This document shows, piece by piece, positions 29,029 through 36,869 of a DNA stretch of 64,000 bases; position 1 is the stretch's first letter; each line of letters starts with the position of its first letter. Position numbers and translations under genes: made by a program. Origin of the DNA: Leuconostoc mesenteroides subsp. mesenteroides (GTDB lineage: Bacteria; Bacillota; Bacilli; Lactobacillales; Lactobacillaceae); NCBI GenBank assembly GCA_009676745.1, contig CP046062.1, positions 1,713,317 to 1,777,316 of the forward strand. The letters run 5' to 3'. The notes beneath the pieces are model-generated. The model was not told where the DNA came from. It ran no database searches and saw nothing but the letters and a program-made list of their open reading frames with translations.

Positions 29029-30219
29029 CTACTTTATTTGATCGTGAGCAAAATTAAAATTTTGATCAATGTCAAACTCTTGACGTACAGTATTAAATGC
29101 GTCGTTGAAGACCTGATCCATATCAAAATAACGATACTTTCCTAAGCGTCCACCAAAAATAATTTCTGGATGGCTCTTACGAGCTTCTGTGGCGTATGCT
29201 TTGTATATTTGTGTATTCTTGTCATTATTGACAGGATAATAGGCTTCTTTTGTTCGATCCCATTCTTGTGGATATTCCTTTGTGATGATTGTTTTACCTT
29301 CATCAGCAAGGCCATCTAAGTGTTTCCACTCCATTACACGTGTATAGGGTGTTTCAGAATCTGTGTAATTAATCACAGCATTACCTTGATAGTTGTCCGA
29401 ATCAATAACTTCATGCTCAAAGCGTAATGAACGGTATTCTAATTCACCGAACTTATAATCGAAGAATTGGTCAATCATACCTGTGTACAAAACACGCGGA
29501 AATTCTGACAGCAATGTTTCCTTGTAATCAAAGAAATCAGTATCTGTCAAAACATCAACTAATCCATCGGACTCTGCGACCATATTTTCAAAAATTTGAG
29601 TGTAACCACCTACAGGAATACCTTGGTAACGATGATTGAAATAATTGTTATCATAAATAAATCTAACTGGCAATCGCTTAATAATAAAAGCTGGTAATTC
29701 AGTAGCTTTCCGACCCCACTGTTTTTCCGTATAACCTTTAATAAGTTTGTTATAGATATCTGTTCCAATTAGTGAAATTGCTTGTTCTTCTAAGTTACGT
29801 GGTTGGCGATCTCCAAGATCTTTCAATGCAATTTGCTTTTGCTCTTCAATCTTTGCATGTGCTTCATCCGGTGTTTTAGTCCCCCACATCTGATAGAAAG
29901 TATTCATATTAAATGGCAAGTTGTAAAGTGTTCCCTTATAGTTAGCAACTACTTGGTTTTGATAACCATTAAATTCCGCAAATTTACGAATATAATCCCA
30001 TACCTCTTTATTATCCGTATGGAATATGTGGGCACCAAAGTCATGAACAGTAATACCATGTTCTGTGTGCGTATGCGTGTTCCCACCAATATAGGGACGT
30101 TTTTCAACTACAAGCGAACGCTTACCACGCTTAGCAGCCTCGTGTGCAAAAATCATACCGAATGGTCCTGCACCAACGATTAAATAGTCATAATTTTTTG
30201 TGTTAAATTGATTTGTCAT
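29029..30219 (-). CDS. glf: UDP-galactopyranose mutase
   Basis: 396 aa flavoenzyme that converts UDP-galactopyranose to UDP-galactofuranose. The FAD-binding GAGPFGMIFAHEAA is at the N-terminus, followed by EKRPYIGGNTHTH and FGAHIFHTDN, which are Glf signatures, and YFDMDQV at the C-terminus. It overlaps the DUF4422 gene (TAATG). Its presence implies galactofuranose in the polymer made by this locus. Confidence 0.95.
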   Translation of the reverse strand: MTNQFNTKNYDYLIVGAGPFGMIFAHEAAKRGKRSLVVEKRPYIGGNTHTHTEHGITVHDFGAHIFHTDNKEVWDYIRKFAEFNGYQNQVVANYKGTLYNLPFNMNTFYQMWGTKTPDEAHAKIEEQKQIALKDLGDRQPRNLEEQAISLIGTDIYNKLIKGYTEKQWGRKATELPAFIIKRLPVRFIYDNNYFNHRYQGIPVGGYTQIFENMVAESDGLVDVLTDTDFFDYKETLLSEFPRVLYTGMIDQFFDYKFGELEYRSLRFEHEVIDSDNYQGNAVINYTDSETPYTRVMEWKHLDGLADEGKTIITKEYPQEWDRTKEAYYPVNNDKNTQIYKAYATEARKSHPEIIFGGRLGKYRYFDMDQVFNDAFNTVRQEFDIDQNFNFAHDQIK

Positions 30220-30989
30220 TAGAAATGTACCTTTTTATTTGTATTTGGGAAAAACTTTCTTTTAAGAAAATTATACCCTTTATCTAACCAGTTTGTGCGC
30301 TCTAATTCTATTACTGGGCACTCTGCTACAGTGAGATTTTTCGTGTTAACCCAGGTATCCATTAATCGTTCACTTAGGAACCCATATACACGTTTCTCCT
30401 GACCTTCAAGCTTCTCTACATCTACCTTTGCTTCCACTTTACCAAGCACTTCAAAAATGAAATCTGTGTACTCATTGAAATACCTACGTGGCATGATAAA
30501 CATGTTAAAAAGATGTGCCGATGTCGACTGTTCCATTTTTTCAAAAGCAGGTAAGTACTCTGGATAGTCCGTAGCAATAATTTCTTTCATTATATTATAA
30601 GGTTCGGCTGTGTGTGCGTGTAAGTAATGATCCCGTTGATTTTCAATATAGTAATTTCGTTTTTGAGGCAAAATGATGTCAGCCTCTTTCAGTAACTCCT
30701 GAGTTTGTGAATCAGTTAGAATTGCCGATAAATTGTGACCCTTTTTTTTACCCAAATAACGACGATAATGCAGTAACCCCACGACCGGTGTGTCTGTGTT
30801 GTGGCGAATCCAATAAATTGCGGTTAGTTCATTAAAGTTAGGATTTTTAGTTGAAATATTTTGTCCAACAGCATCAGATTGATACCCCTCCGGTATATGA
30901 TCATGTTGTGCTGCCCCTACAAATATTGGTTGGTAGCCACTATCTTCTGGCATGATATAAGGTTTGTGTGTTGCAATGTATAAAGTCAC
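30219..30989 (-). CDS. DUF4422 polysaccharide biosynthesis glycosyltransferase-like protein
   Basis: 256 aa, no membrane helix. ATHKPYIMP at the N-terminus, GLLHYRRYLG and WVNTKNLTVAECPV place it in the DUF4422 family found in capsule/exopolysaccharide loci, usually near glf. It is believed to be a glycosyltransferase. Its ATG overlaps the polymerase stop by 4 bp and its stop overlaps the glf start, so the three are tightly coupled. Confidence 0.85.
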   Translation of the reverse strand: MTLYIATHKPYIMPEDSGYQPIFVGAAQHDHIPEGYQSDAVGQNISTKNPNFNELTAIYWIRHNTDTPVVGLLHYRRYLGKKKGHNLSAILTDSQTQELLKEADIILPQKRNYYIENQRDHYLHAHTAEPYNIMKEIIATDYPEYLPAFEKMEQSTSAHLFNMFIMPRRYFNEYTDFIFEVLGKVEAKVDVEKLEGQEKRVYGFLSERLMDTWVNTKNLTVAECPVIELERTNWLDKGYNFLKRKFFPNTNKKVHF

Positions 30990-32362
30990 AGTGCTAACTC
31001 CTTTTCTTGATTAATTAGCATTTGCCGATAAAAGAAAAACATCAACAGATATGGCCATAAGAAAATCTGAATAACAAACAACGACGATACAGCGACTAAA
31101 ATAATCATAATCATAAAGCTAATTTGAGTGCCTAAATGCCATTGCCAATTTTCTGGTTGGCGTAGTTTAAGCTCGCGCTGTACCACCAACGAACGTATGA
31201 TTAAACGAGCTAGCATCCACAATGCTGGTATCATGATAACTAAACCATATGTTGCAAACCAACCAATTCCATCACTGAGTACAGGATAACCGATATGCTT
31301 GTACACCTGCTGAAACTCCGGATTATAAGTCGTAGACTTTGGTACATAATCCATAATGAAATACCCAGTGAAACCATAGCCAACACCAAAGAGCGGGTGT
31401 GACAAGAATGTTAGCACTAATGCAATTGTGCCACCCAAACGATTAGAAGTCCCTTGTTTATTGAATAAGAAATTATAAAAAATATCATGTATTGGCTGCA
31501 CAAAGAAATATCCTAACACAATACCAATAATAGCCATTATACCAAAAATAATTAAAATAATTTTATCATCACGCTTACTCCATAAAAACCAGAGTATCGC
31601 AGCTACTACCAGTGTGATCAACCCTGTTGTTGTTCGGGCAAGTACCAGAAACATTAAAATCGAACCAATAAAAGCCCAGCTAAACCATTTTTCTAGAGCA
31701 ACATGCTTTTTAAAATGCCAAAAATTTTGTTTTGTTATTGCGATACCTAAAATAATTGGTAAATAAACGACACCTAATAGGTTGGCTAAAAAAGCCGCTT
31801 CAGGTTCAAAACCATTCAATCGATAATTGTTAACTGCGTAACTACCTGCTGCATAGAAATCGCGTCCCATCCAATGTCTTTCAAATAAACGAGCAATGGC
31901 ATTGACGTACGGACGTATAGAAAAGTTATTCAGTGTCACCAACAATTGTGGGACCAAAACGATTCCCATGTATATCAGTAAACTAATCAGTCCACTTTTA
32001 ATAAATAGCCGTTCCTCTTTATAATTAGTGACTGTCAGGGTGATTAATGCCCAAGACATATAGACAGTAACAATCCACCCCGCCAAAAAAATCATAGAAC
32101 GAATAATACCAGTTGTTTGAATTGAGTCACCAGAATGTCGATAACTTAAAAACATTGCGATAAACTGCATAACCAAAAAAAATCCCGCTAGCAAAAAAGA
32201 TTGCGCGCTAGGAATAATTTTTGCAATACGAGATGGAAAGCGATACATTTGCAGTAATATTAAAAGTGCAAATACTGGAAAAGCAATCATCATTGTTGTT
32301 TCAGCAAAACTATATGAAAATGTTTTAGAAAAAAATGTGATTGGTAGTAAAAAAGCTGCCAC
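30986..32362 (-). CDS. wzy: Wzy-type oligosaccharide repeat polymerase
   Basis: 458 aa, about eleven or twelve membrane helices with one long outer loop (about 165-200 and 315-370), as in O-antigen/exopolysaccharide polymerases. Such proteins share little sequence, so the call rests on topology, the GxGYGFTG-like loop motif and its place between Wzz and transferase genes. It would join lipid-linked repeat units outside the membrane. Confidence 0.8.
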   Translation of the reverse strand: MAAFLLPITFFSKTFSYSFAETTMMIAFPVFALLILLQMYRFPSRIAKIIPSAQSFLLAGFFLVMQFIAMFLSYRHSGDSIQTTGIIRSMIFLAGWIVTVYMSWALITLTVTNYKEERLFIKSGLISLLIYMGIVLVPQLLVTLNNFSIRPYVNAIARLFERHWMGRDFYAAGSYAVNNYRLNGFEPEAAFLANLLGVVYLPIILGIAITKQNFWHFKKHVALEKWFSWAFIGSILMFLVLARTTTGLITLVVAAILWFLWSKRDDKIILIIFGIMAIIGIVLGYFFVQPIHDIFYNFLFNKQGTSNRLGGTIALVLTFLSHPLFGVGYGFTGYFIMDYVPKSTTYNPEFQQVYKHIGYPVLSDGIGWFATYGLVIMIPALWMLARLIIRSLVVQRELKLRQPENWQWHLGTQISFMIMIILVAVSSLFVIQIFLWPYLLMFFFYRQMLINQEKELAL

Positions 32363-32371
32363 AGCGGTGCC

Positions 32372-32998
32372 TCACTTTGTTGTCTTAGTCATCATTCGCT
32401 TATAATTTTGAAAAATACCAGTAAGCATTACAATAAATGCGCCTAAGGTAATACCAAAGGCAAACCCAAATACGGCTAACTTTTTAGGGCTATAAACTGT
32501 GCCTGAGAGGACATCAGCTTTTTTAGCAGATGATAACAATAATGGCTTAGCCATATCAGGATATAATTTGCTTCCCTCGATTGAAAATGCTTTAGCATAA
32601 GCGTTTGCAATTGCAACCGACTTTTTGGCAGTTGCAGCAGAAGCACTAAACCGCATCATCAACGTTTGGTCTGGTTGTGAAACTGTAATCGCATTTACAA
32701 TTTCTTTTTTTGTGACAGACACTGTGGATAGTTTTCTTGCTTGATCAACGACCGATGGATCACTAGCAATTTTTTTATATGTGTTAATTAACATTTGATC
32801 GGCTTGCACTCGAGAATTTGGATCCTTAACTCCCGTATTGTCTTTTGCAACAATAACATATCGTTCAGCCGTGTATGCTGTCAGCACAGAATGCTTTGCA
32901 TATGTATAGAGAGATGCTCCCACAACAATTCCTAAAATAAGAATCCACCAACTGTTTTTCAACAGTCGTTTAACTAAATCTATCAACGAAAAACTCAT
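32372..32998 (-). CDS. Second Wzz/YveK-type chain-length determinant
   Basis: 208 aa. Two membrane helices (about 17-37 and 178-200) enclose an extracellular helical domain. QADQMLINTYKKIASDPSV and MMRFSASAATAKKSVAIANAYA match Wzz/KapA-type polysaccharide co-polymerases. It controls polymer length with Wzy. It differs from the 297-aa copy at 48.0-48.9 kb, has a short cytoplasmic tail and no kinase gene beside it, so the locus has two sets of regulators. Confidence 0.85.
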   Translation of the reverse strand: MSFSLIDLVKRLLKNSWWILILGIVVGASLYTYAKHSVLTAYTAERYVIVAKDNTGVKDPNSRVQADQMLINTYKKIASDPSVVDQARKLSTVSVTKKEIVNAITVSQPDQTLMMRFSASAATAKKSVAIANAYAKAFSIEGSKLYPDMAKPLLLSSAKKADVLSGTVYSPKKLAVFGFAFGITLGAFIVMLTGIFQNYKRMMTKTTK

Positions 32999-33015
32999 TT
33001 TTTCTCTCCTAAAAA

Positions 33016-33642
33016 TTAAAATGCACCGTCGCGCTTAAATATCGCAATTACTGTTTTGAACAAAATATAAAAATCAAATCGCAAATTAGCACGATCAACA
33101 TAGTCTAATTCCATTTGTGCTCGTTCTGGATACTCAATGTTACTGCGACCACTAGCCTGCCACAAGCCAAATACACCAGGTTTTACTGATAAAAACTTAT
33201 CAATATCTTCACCATATTCGACTAACTCATCTTCTACAACTGGTCTTGGCCCGATAATACTCATCGTTCCAGTCAATGTATTCCAAAACTGTGGTAATTC
33301 ATCTAGAGATGTTTTACGCAAGAATGCACCAAATTTAGTGATTCGTGGGTCCTCCGCTGTAGGTAGCTTATAACCACTAGCCACAAACTTAGCATACAGA
33401 TCAGCATCTTGTTTTAATATTTTGTCAGCATCGTCAACCATGGATTGGAATTTATATATTTTAAAACGTTTTCCATATTGACCAACTCGCTCTTGTGAAT
33501 AAATAATTTTACTTGTTTTCTTATCTTTAATAATAATTAAGGCAATAATAGCAAACAGTGGTGACAATAGAAACATCGCCGCCAAAGATACGCTAATATC
33601 TAAACCCCGTTTTGCGGTTAAATAACCTAGTTTGCGTTTCAA
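33016..33642 (-). CDS. Priming undecaprenyl-phosphate sugar-1-phosphate transferase
   Basis: 208 aa, the short monotopic form of bacterial sugar transferases: one N-terminal hydrophobic segment (about 14-36), then YSQERVGQYGKRFKIYKFQSM, KTSLDELPQFWN and KPGVFGLWQASGR, in pieces the full PF02397 pattern. It starts repeat-unit synthesis by placing the first sugar phosphate (glucose or galactose type) on undecaprenyl phosphate. First gene of a tight operon with Wzz, Wzy, DUF4422 and glf. Confidence 0.93.
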   Translation of the reverse strand: MKRKLGYLTAKRGLDISVSLAAMFLLSPLFAIIALIIIKDKKTSKIIYSQERVGQYGKRFKIYKFQSMVDDADKILKQDADLYAKFVASGYKLPTAEDPRITKFGAFLRKTSLDELPQFWNTLTGTMSIIGPRPVVEDELVEYGEDIDKFLSVKPGVFGLWQASGRSNIEYPERAQMELDYVDRANLRFDFYILFKTVIAIFKRDGAF

Positions 33643-33706
33643 TTTTCCACCTCATTCGTGCACGTATGTGCATGATATAACTTCACCATTATACCAGAAA
33701 AAAGCG

Positions 33707-35152
33707 TTATTTCGCTATTTTATTTAGTACAGGTATTTTTTTAAGAATTGGTGCTCTTAAAATAATCAGGATTAAGACGTACATAAAGACACCTAGTACC
33801 AATTCTATTGCTGTACTTTTGATGTTGATTTCTAGATATTGACTAATCGTCGTAACCGAAACATACATACCCAATCCTGCAATGATATAACGCCACATTC
33901 CAGAAAAATGATGCCAAATATTCATGTCGTTACGTGTCACGTATAGCTGATAACCAATCACCAAGAACTCTGATATGGTCGTAGCCACCGCAGCGCCGTT
34001 CACTCCTGCGACATAAATTAACCAAAAATTAAGTAGCACATTGGCTAATGCACCAAAAGTGACCGATAGTGTAAATTCATTTAAACGTTTAGTTGGCACC
34101 AGATACTGCGTGCCGATAACCGTACTCCAGCCAATGAAAATAATGATTGGGGATAGAAGAACAATAACTTGACCAACTACTTTAAATTGCTCTCCTAGAA
34201 ACCAAATGATGGCTGTAGGCGCAATGGCAGACATTCCAAAAGCCATAGGAACTGATAGTGCTGATACAAAATCCATCGATTGTGTAATATTCTGCTTCAT
34301 TTTGTCAAATTGCCCTTTAGCAAACTGGGCAGACATTCGAGGTAGCATGACAGTTCCAACAGATGTAACCAGTGCCAGCGAGACTTTTATAATTCGATCA
34401 GCATTATCATAGAATCCGGCCGAATCTGTTGAATTAGTAAAGAACGGCAACATTGTTTTATTCAACTGTAAATAGACTTGCGTCGCAATAGTTGGTAAAA
34501 ACATCATAAAGATTGGTTTCACGTGTTCTTTTAAGTTAAGTTGTTGCCAGTTTGGTAGTGAGATTTTTTTAAATAAATAAAACCACATTGATAAATTACC
34601 AAAAACTTGTGACAGCCCGAGTAACAAAATATAGTTGCCAATATCATTTGGTGTTTTCACTAAAACAAATATCAACACTGTCATTGCAATTTTAACGAGA
34701 GCATTTCTTAGGACCGTTTTCTTAAAATCCTCCATACCCATAAAGTACCAAGAAATATCAAGAATACCAGAAATAATGACCCACGTTTGAAGAATTAAAT
34801 AAATTTGATTATCTTCAATACTGCTATTTAATTGCACACCATATTTCAAAAATAAAAAGTATAGTGCTAAGGAAAAAATCCCCGCAATTGTATGAATAAT
34901 TTGGATTTCCCAAAATTTTTGCTGTCTTGCTTGCGCATTTTCTTTTACATAAGCAATTTCTCGGCTACCATATGTCACTATGCCAAGGCTTGCAATCAAC
35001 AAGAAATAGGTTACAAATGAATTAGTCCAGCTTGCAATACCGACACCGTTTCGACCAAGAACTCGCGCTAAGTATGGCATAGTTATTAATGGTGCAATAA
35101 TATTGAGTAACTGATATGCCGCAGTATATAAATAGTTTTTTGCAACTTGCAT
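33707..35152 (-). CDS. wzx: Wzx-type polysaccharide flippase
   Basis: 481 aa, about fourteen membrane helices, MOP/MATE-superfamily layout. The N-terminal NIIAPLITMPYLARVLG is typical of RfbX/Wzx flippases. It would carry lipid-linked repeat units across the membrane for Wzy. It is upstream of the priming transferase gene with a 64-bp gap. Confidence 0.92.
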   Translation of the reverse strand: MQVAKNYLYTAAYQLLNIIAPLITMPYLARVLGRNGVGIASWTNSFVTYFLLIASLGIVTYGSREIAYVKENAQARQQKFWEIQIIHTIAGIFSLALYFLFLKYGVQLNSSIEDNQIYLILQTWVIISGILDISWYFMGMEDFKKTVLRNALVKIAMTVLIFVLVKTPNDIGNYILLLGLSQVFGNLSMWFYLFKKISLPNWQQLNLKEHVKPIFMMFLPTIATQVYLQLNKTMLPFFTNSTDSAGFYDNADRIIKVSLALVTSVGTVMLPRMSAQFAKGQFDKMKQNITQSMDFVSALSVPMAFGMSAIAPTAIIWFLGEQFKVVGQVIVLLSPIIIFIGWSTVIGTQYLVPTKRLNEFTLSVTFGALANVLLNFWLIYVAGVNGAAVATTISEFLVIGYQLYVTRNDMNIWHHFSGMWRYIIAGLGMYVSVTTISQYLEINIKSTAIELVLGVFMYVLILIILRAPILKKIPVLNKIAK

Positions 35153-35248
35153 GTTGTTAAGTTGTCCTTAATTTAGTCATATGACCAATATACAGTTGGC
35201 TTAATAGTAGCCCCTTCATAGCATTATACCAAATTATGCGCTTTATGT

Positions 35249-36760
35249 TTATTTCATTTCCTGTACGACTAAATTTGAATTTTTATTATCTGAATTATCG
35301 AATACGATATTATCACTACTATCGTTACTGTATTTAGCAAATGTAGCTACTTGGCCAGTTTTTGGCCAGAATATTTCAATACTATATTGATCAACATAAA
35401 AATCAACTTTTTCTGACCAATCCCCCCACAAATTGATACTATAGTCCTTAGTATAAGAATCGTCTTTAACATAATCACTTTGTCGATGCACAGTCAATTT
35501 TTGGTCGAAATTATTAAAGTGAAAGGAAACATTGCTATCTCCATTTCTAGCATTAATAGTCAATTTTTGATTACCATTCACAACGGTACTAATTTTGTAA
35601 GCAGCTTTATTGGTTTTGATGTGACTTTTACTATGTGCCTTTACTAATGATGTTTTCTTTTTTGTATCAAATAGATCATTAGTTATCATTTGAGATGTTT
35701 TTAATTGATTATCTGAACTTAAAAACATTTTTCTAAATGCCGAATAATTACCTTTATACTTTATATCATTACTAACGTGGTTAATATACCCCCAGTTGCC
35801 CATCCATCCGAAGCCAAGCAATTCTTCATTATTTTCCTGATAATTGTGTGCCGCGTAATAGTCAGTCCCAAAATCAACACGTTCTGGATCAGTTTCGGCT
35901 TCAAACTGGCCGTTTTTTAATTGGCCAACAACATAGTATGAACCAGTACTTTTTTGAAAATCATCAGCGAAACCATTAGCACCAAAAAATAAAATCCATT
36001 GCCTTTGATTATTATTTTTTTGATAAATTGGCTGTAATTCAGGAACTTCTAAAGTACCCAAATCTCGTGGTGAATAAAAACTATCTGTGTACTGCCAGGT
36101 TGTGCCGTTGTTAGAAGTATAAAATCCAATTTTCATAAGATTATTATCATCCGCCTCAGCTACAGTCATAACAAATTGCTTGGCTTTAAAATCATATATC
36201 ACATGAGGGTCTCGAAAATCTTTTCTTTTTTTATATGGTTTTGCCACTGGCTTACCATTATTGGCGACTTGCCAATTTTCACCCTGATTAGTCGAATACC
36301 ACATATAAGTCCATTGATTTCCATTAATATATTTCGTCGCATAAGCCAGTAATGAATTTTTACCATGTCCAGATAAATCATCTACGTCTTTCACAATGGA
36401 ACCTGTGGCAACTGATTCTTGTTGGGAAACTGGTTTGATATTGATATTATCTGCTAATTTGAATGTTGTTAAATCAGAAGATACCGAACGAGCCCAACGG
36501 GTTCTTTGTTGATTAGCTTTCAATCCCTTACCAGTATCTGCTAAATAGAACAGTTCATATTTTTGACCATTTTTTAAAATAGTTTGCGTATCATTTGATA
36601 GGCCATTTTTAGATAAGCCATTTAAATGCCATTTTTGAGGTAATTGCTGTTGTTCCGTATTTTTACTATTATTTTTCAAACATATTAACCAACCAATCGA
36701 AAACAATACTATTCCCGCCATAATGATTGATAATATTTTTCTCACTCTATGTCGTTGCAT
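35249..36760 (-). CDS. Membrane-anchored GH32-like fructan hydrolase with altered motifs
   Basis: 503 aa. An N-terminal anchor helix (about 8-27) precedes a GH32-type beta-propeller (about 40-345) and beta-sandwich (about 370-500). The usual WMNDPNG is NGLSNDTQ, with the nucleophile candidate Asp57. RDPHV supplies the transition-state Asp184, and EVPEL replaces ECP with the acid/base Glu238. All three acids are therefore present, but in unusual surroundings. It lies downstream of two fructansucrases, so it may trim levan or handle fructo-oligosaccharides at the cell surface (inference). Confidence 0.75.
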   Translation of the reverse strand: MQRHRVRKILSIIMAGIVLFSIGWLICLKNNSKNTEQQQLPQKWHLNGLSKNGLSNDTQTILKNGQKYELFYLADTGKGLKANQQRTRWARSVSSDLTTFKLADNINIKPVSQQESVATGSIVKDVDDLSGHGKNSLLAYATKYINGNQWTYMWYSTNQGENWQVANNGKPVAKPYKKRKDFRDPHVIYDFKAKQFVMTVAEADDNNLMKIGFYTSNNGTTWQYTDSFYSPRDLGTLEVPELQPIYQKNNNQRQWILFFGANGFADDFQKSTGSYYVVGQLKNGQFEAETDPERVDFGTDYYAAHNYQENNEELLGFGWMGNWGYINHVSNDIKYKGNYSAFRKMFLSSDNQLKTSQMITNDLFDTKKKTSLVKAHSKSHIKTNKAAYKISTVVNGNQKLTINARNGDSNVSFHFNNFDQKLTVHRQSDYVKDDSYTKDYSINLWGDWSEKVDFYVDQYSIEIFWPKTGQVATFAKYSNDSSDNIVFDNSDNKNSNLVVQEMK

Positions 36761-36797
36761 GATGTTTCCTCTCTATATAATGATAAAGTAAAATTAT

Positions 36798-36840
36798 GAA
36801 AAATAGCAATCCTGCTTTAAATTCAGGATTGCTATTTATC
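36798..36840 (-). terminator. Terminator after fructansucrase 1
   Basis: A 14-base perfect stem (36801-36814 with 36824-36837, arms carrying AGCAATCCTG) and a 9-nt loop, AT-rich on both sides. It separates fructansucrase 1 from the GH32-like gene. Confidence 0.82.
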
Positions 36841-36869
36841 TTATTGTTTTTTATAAATGTTATTATTTC

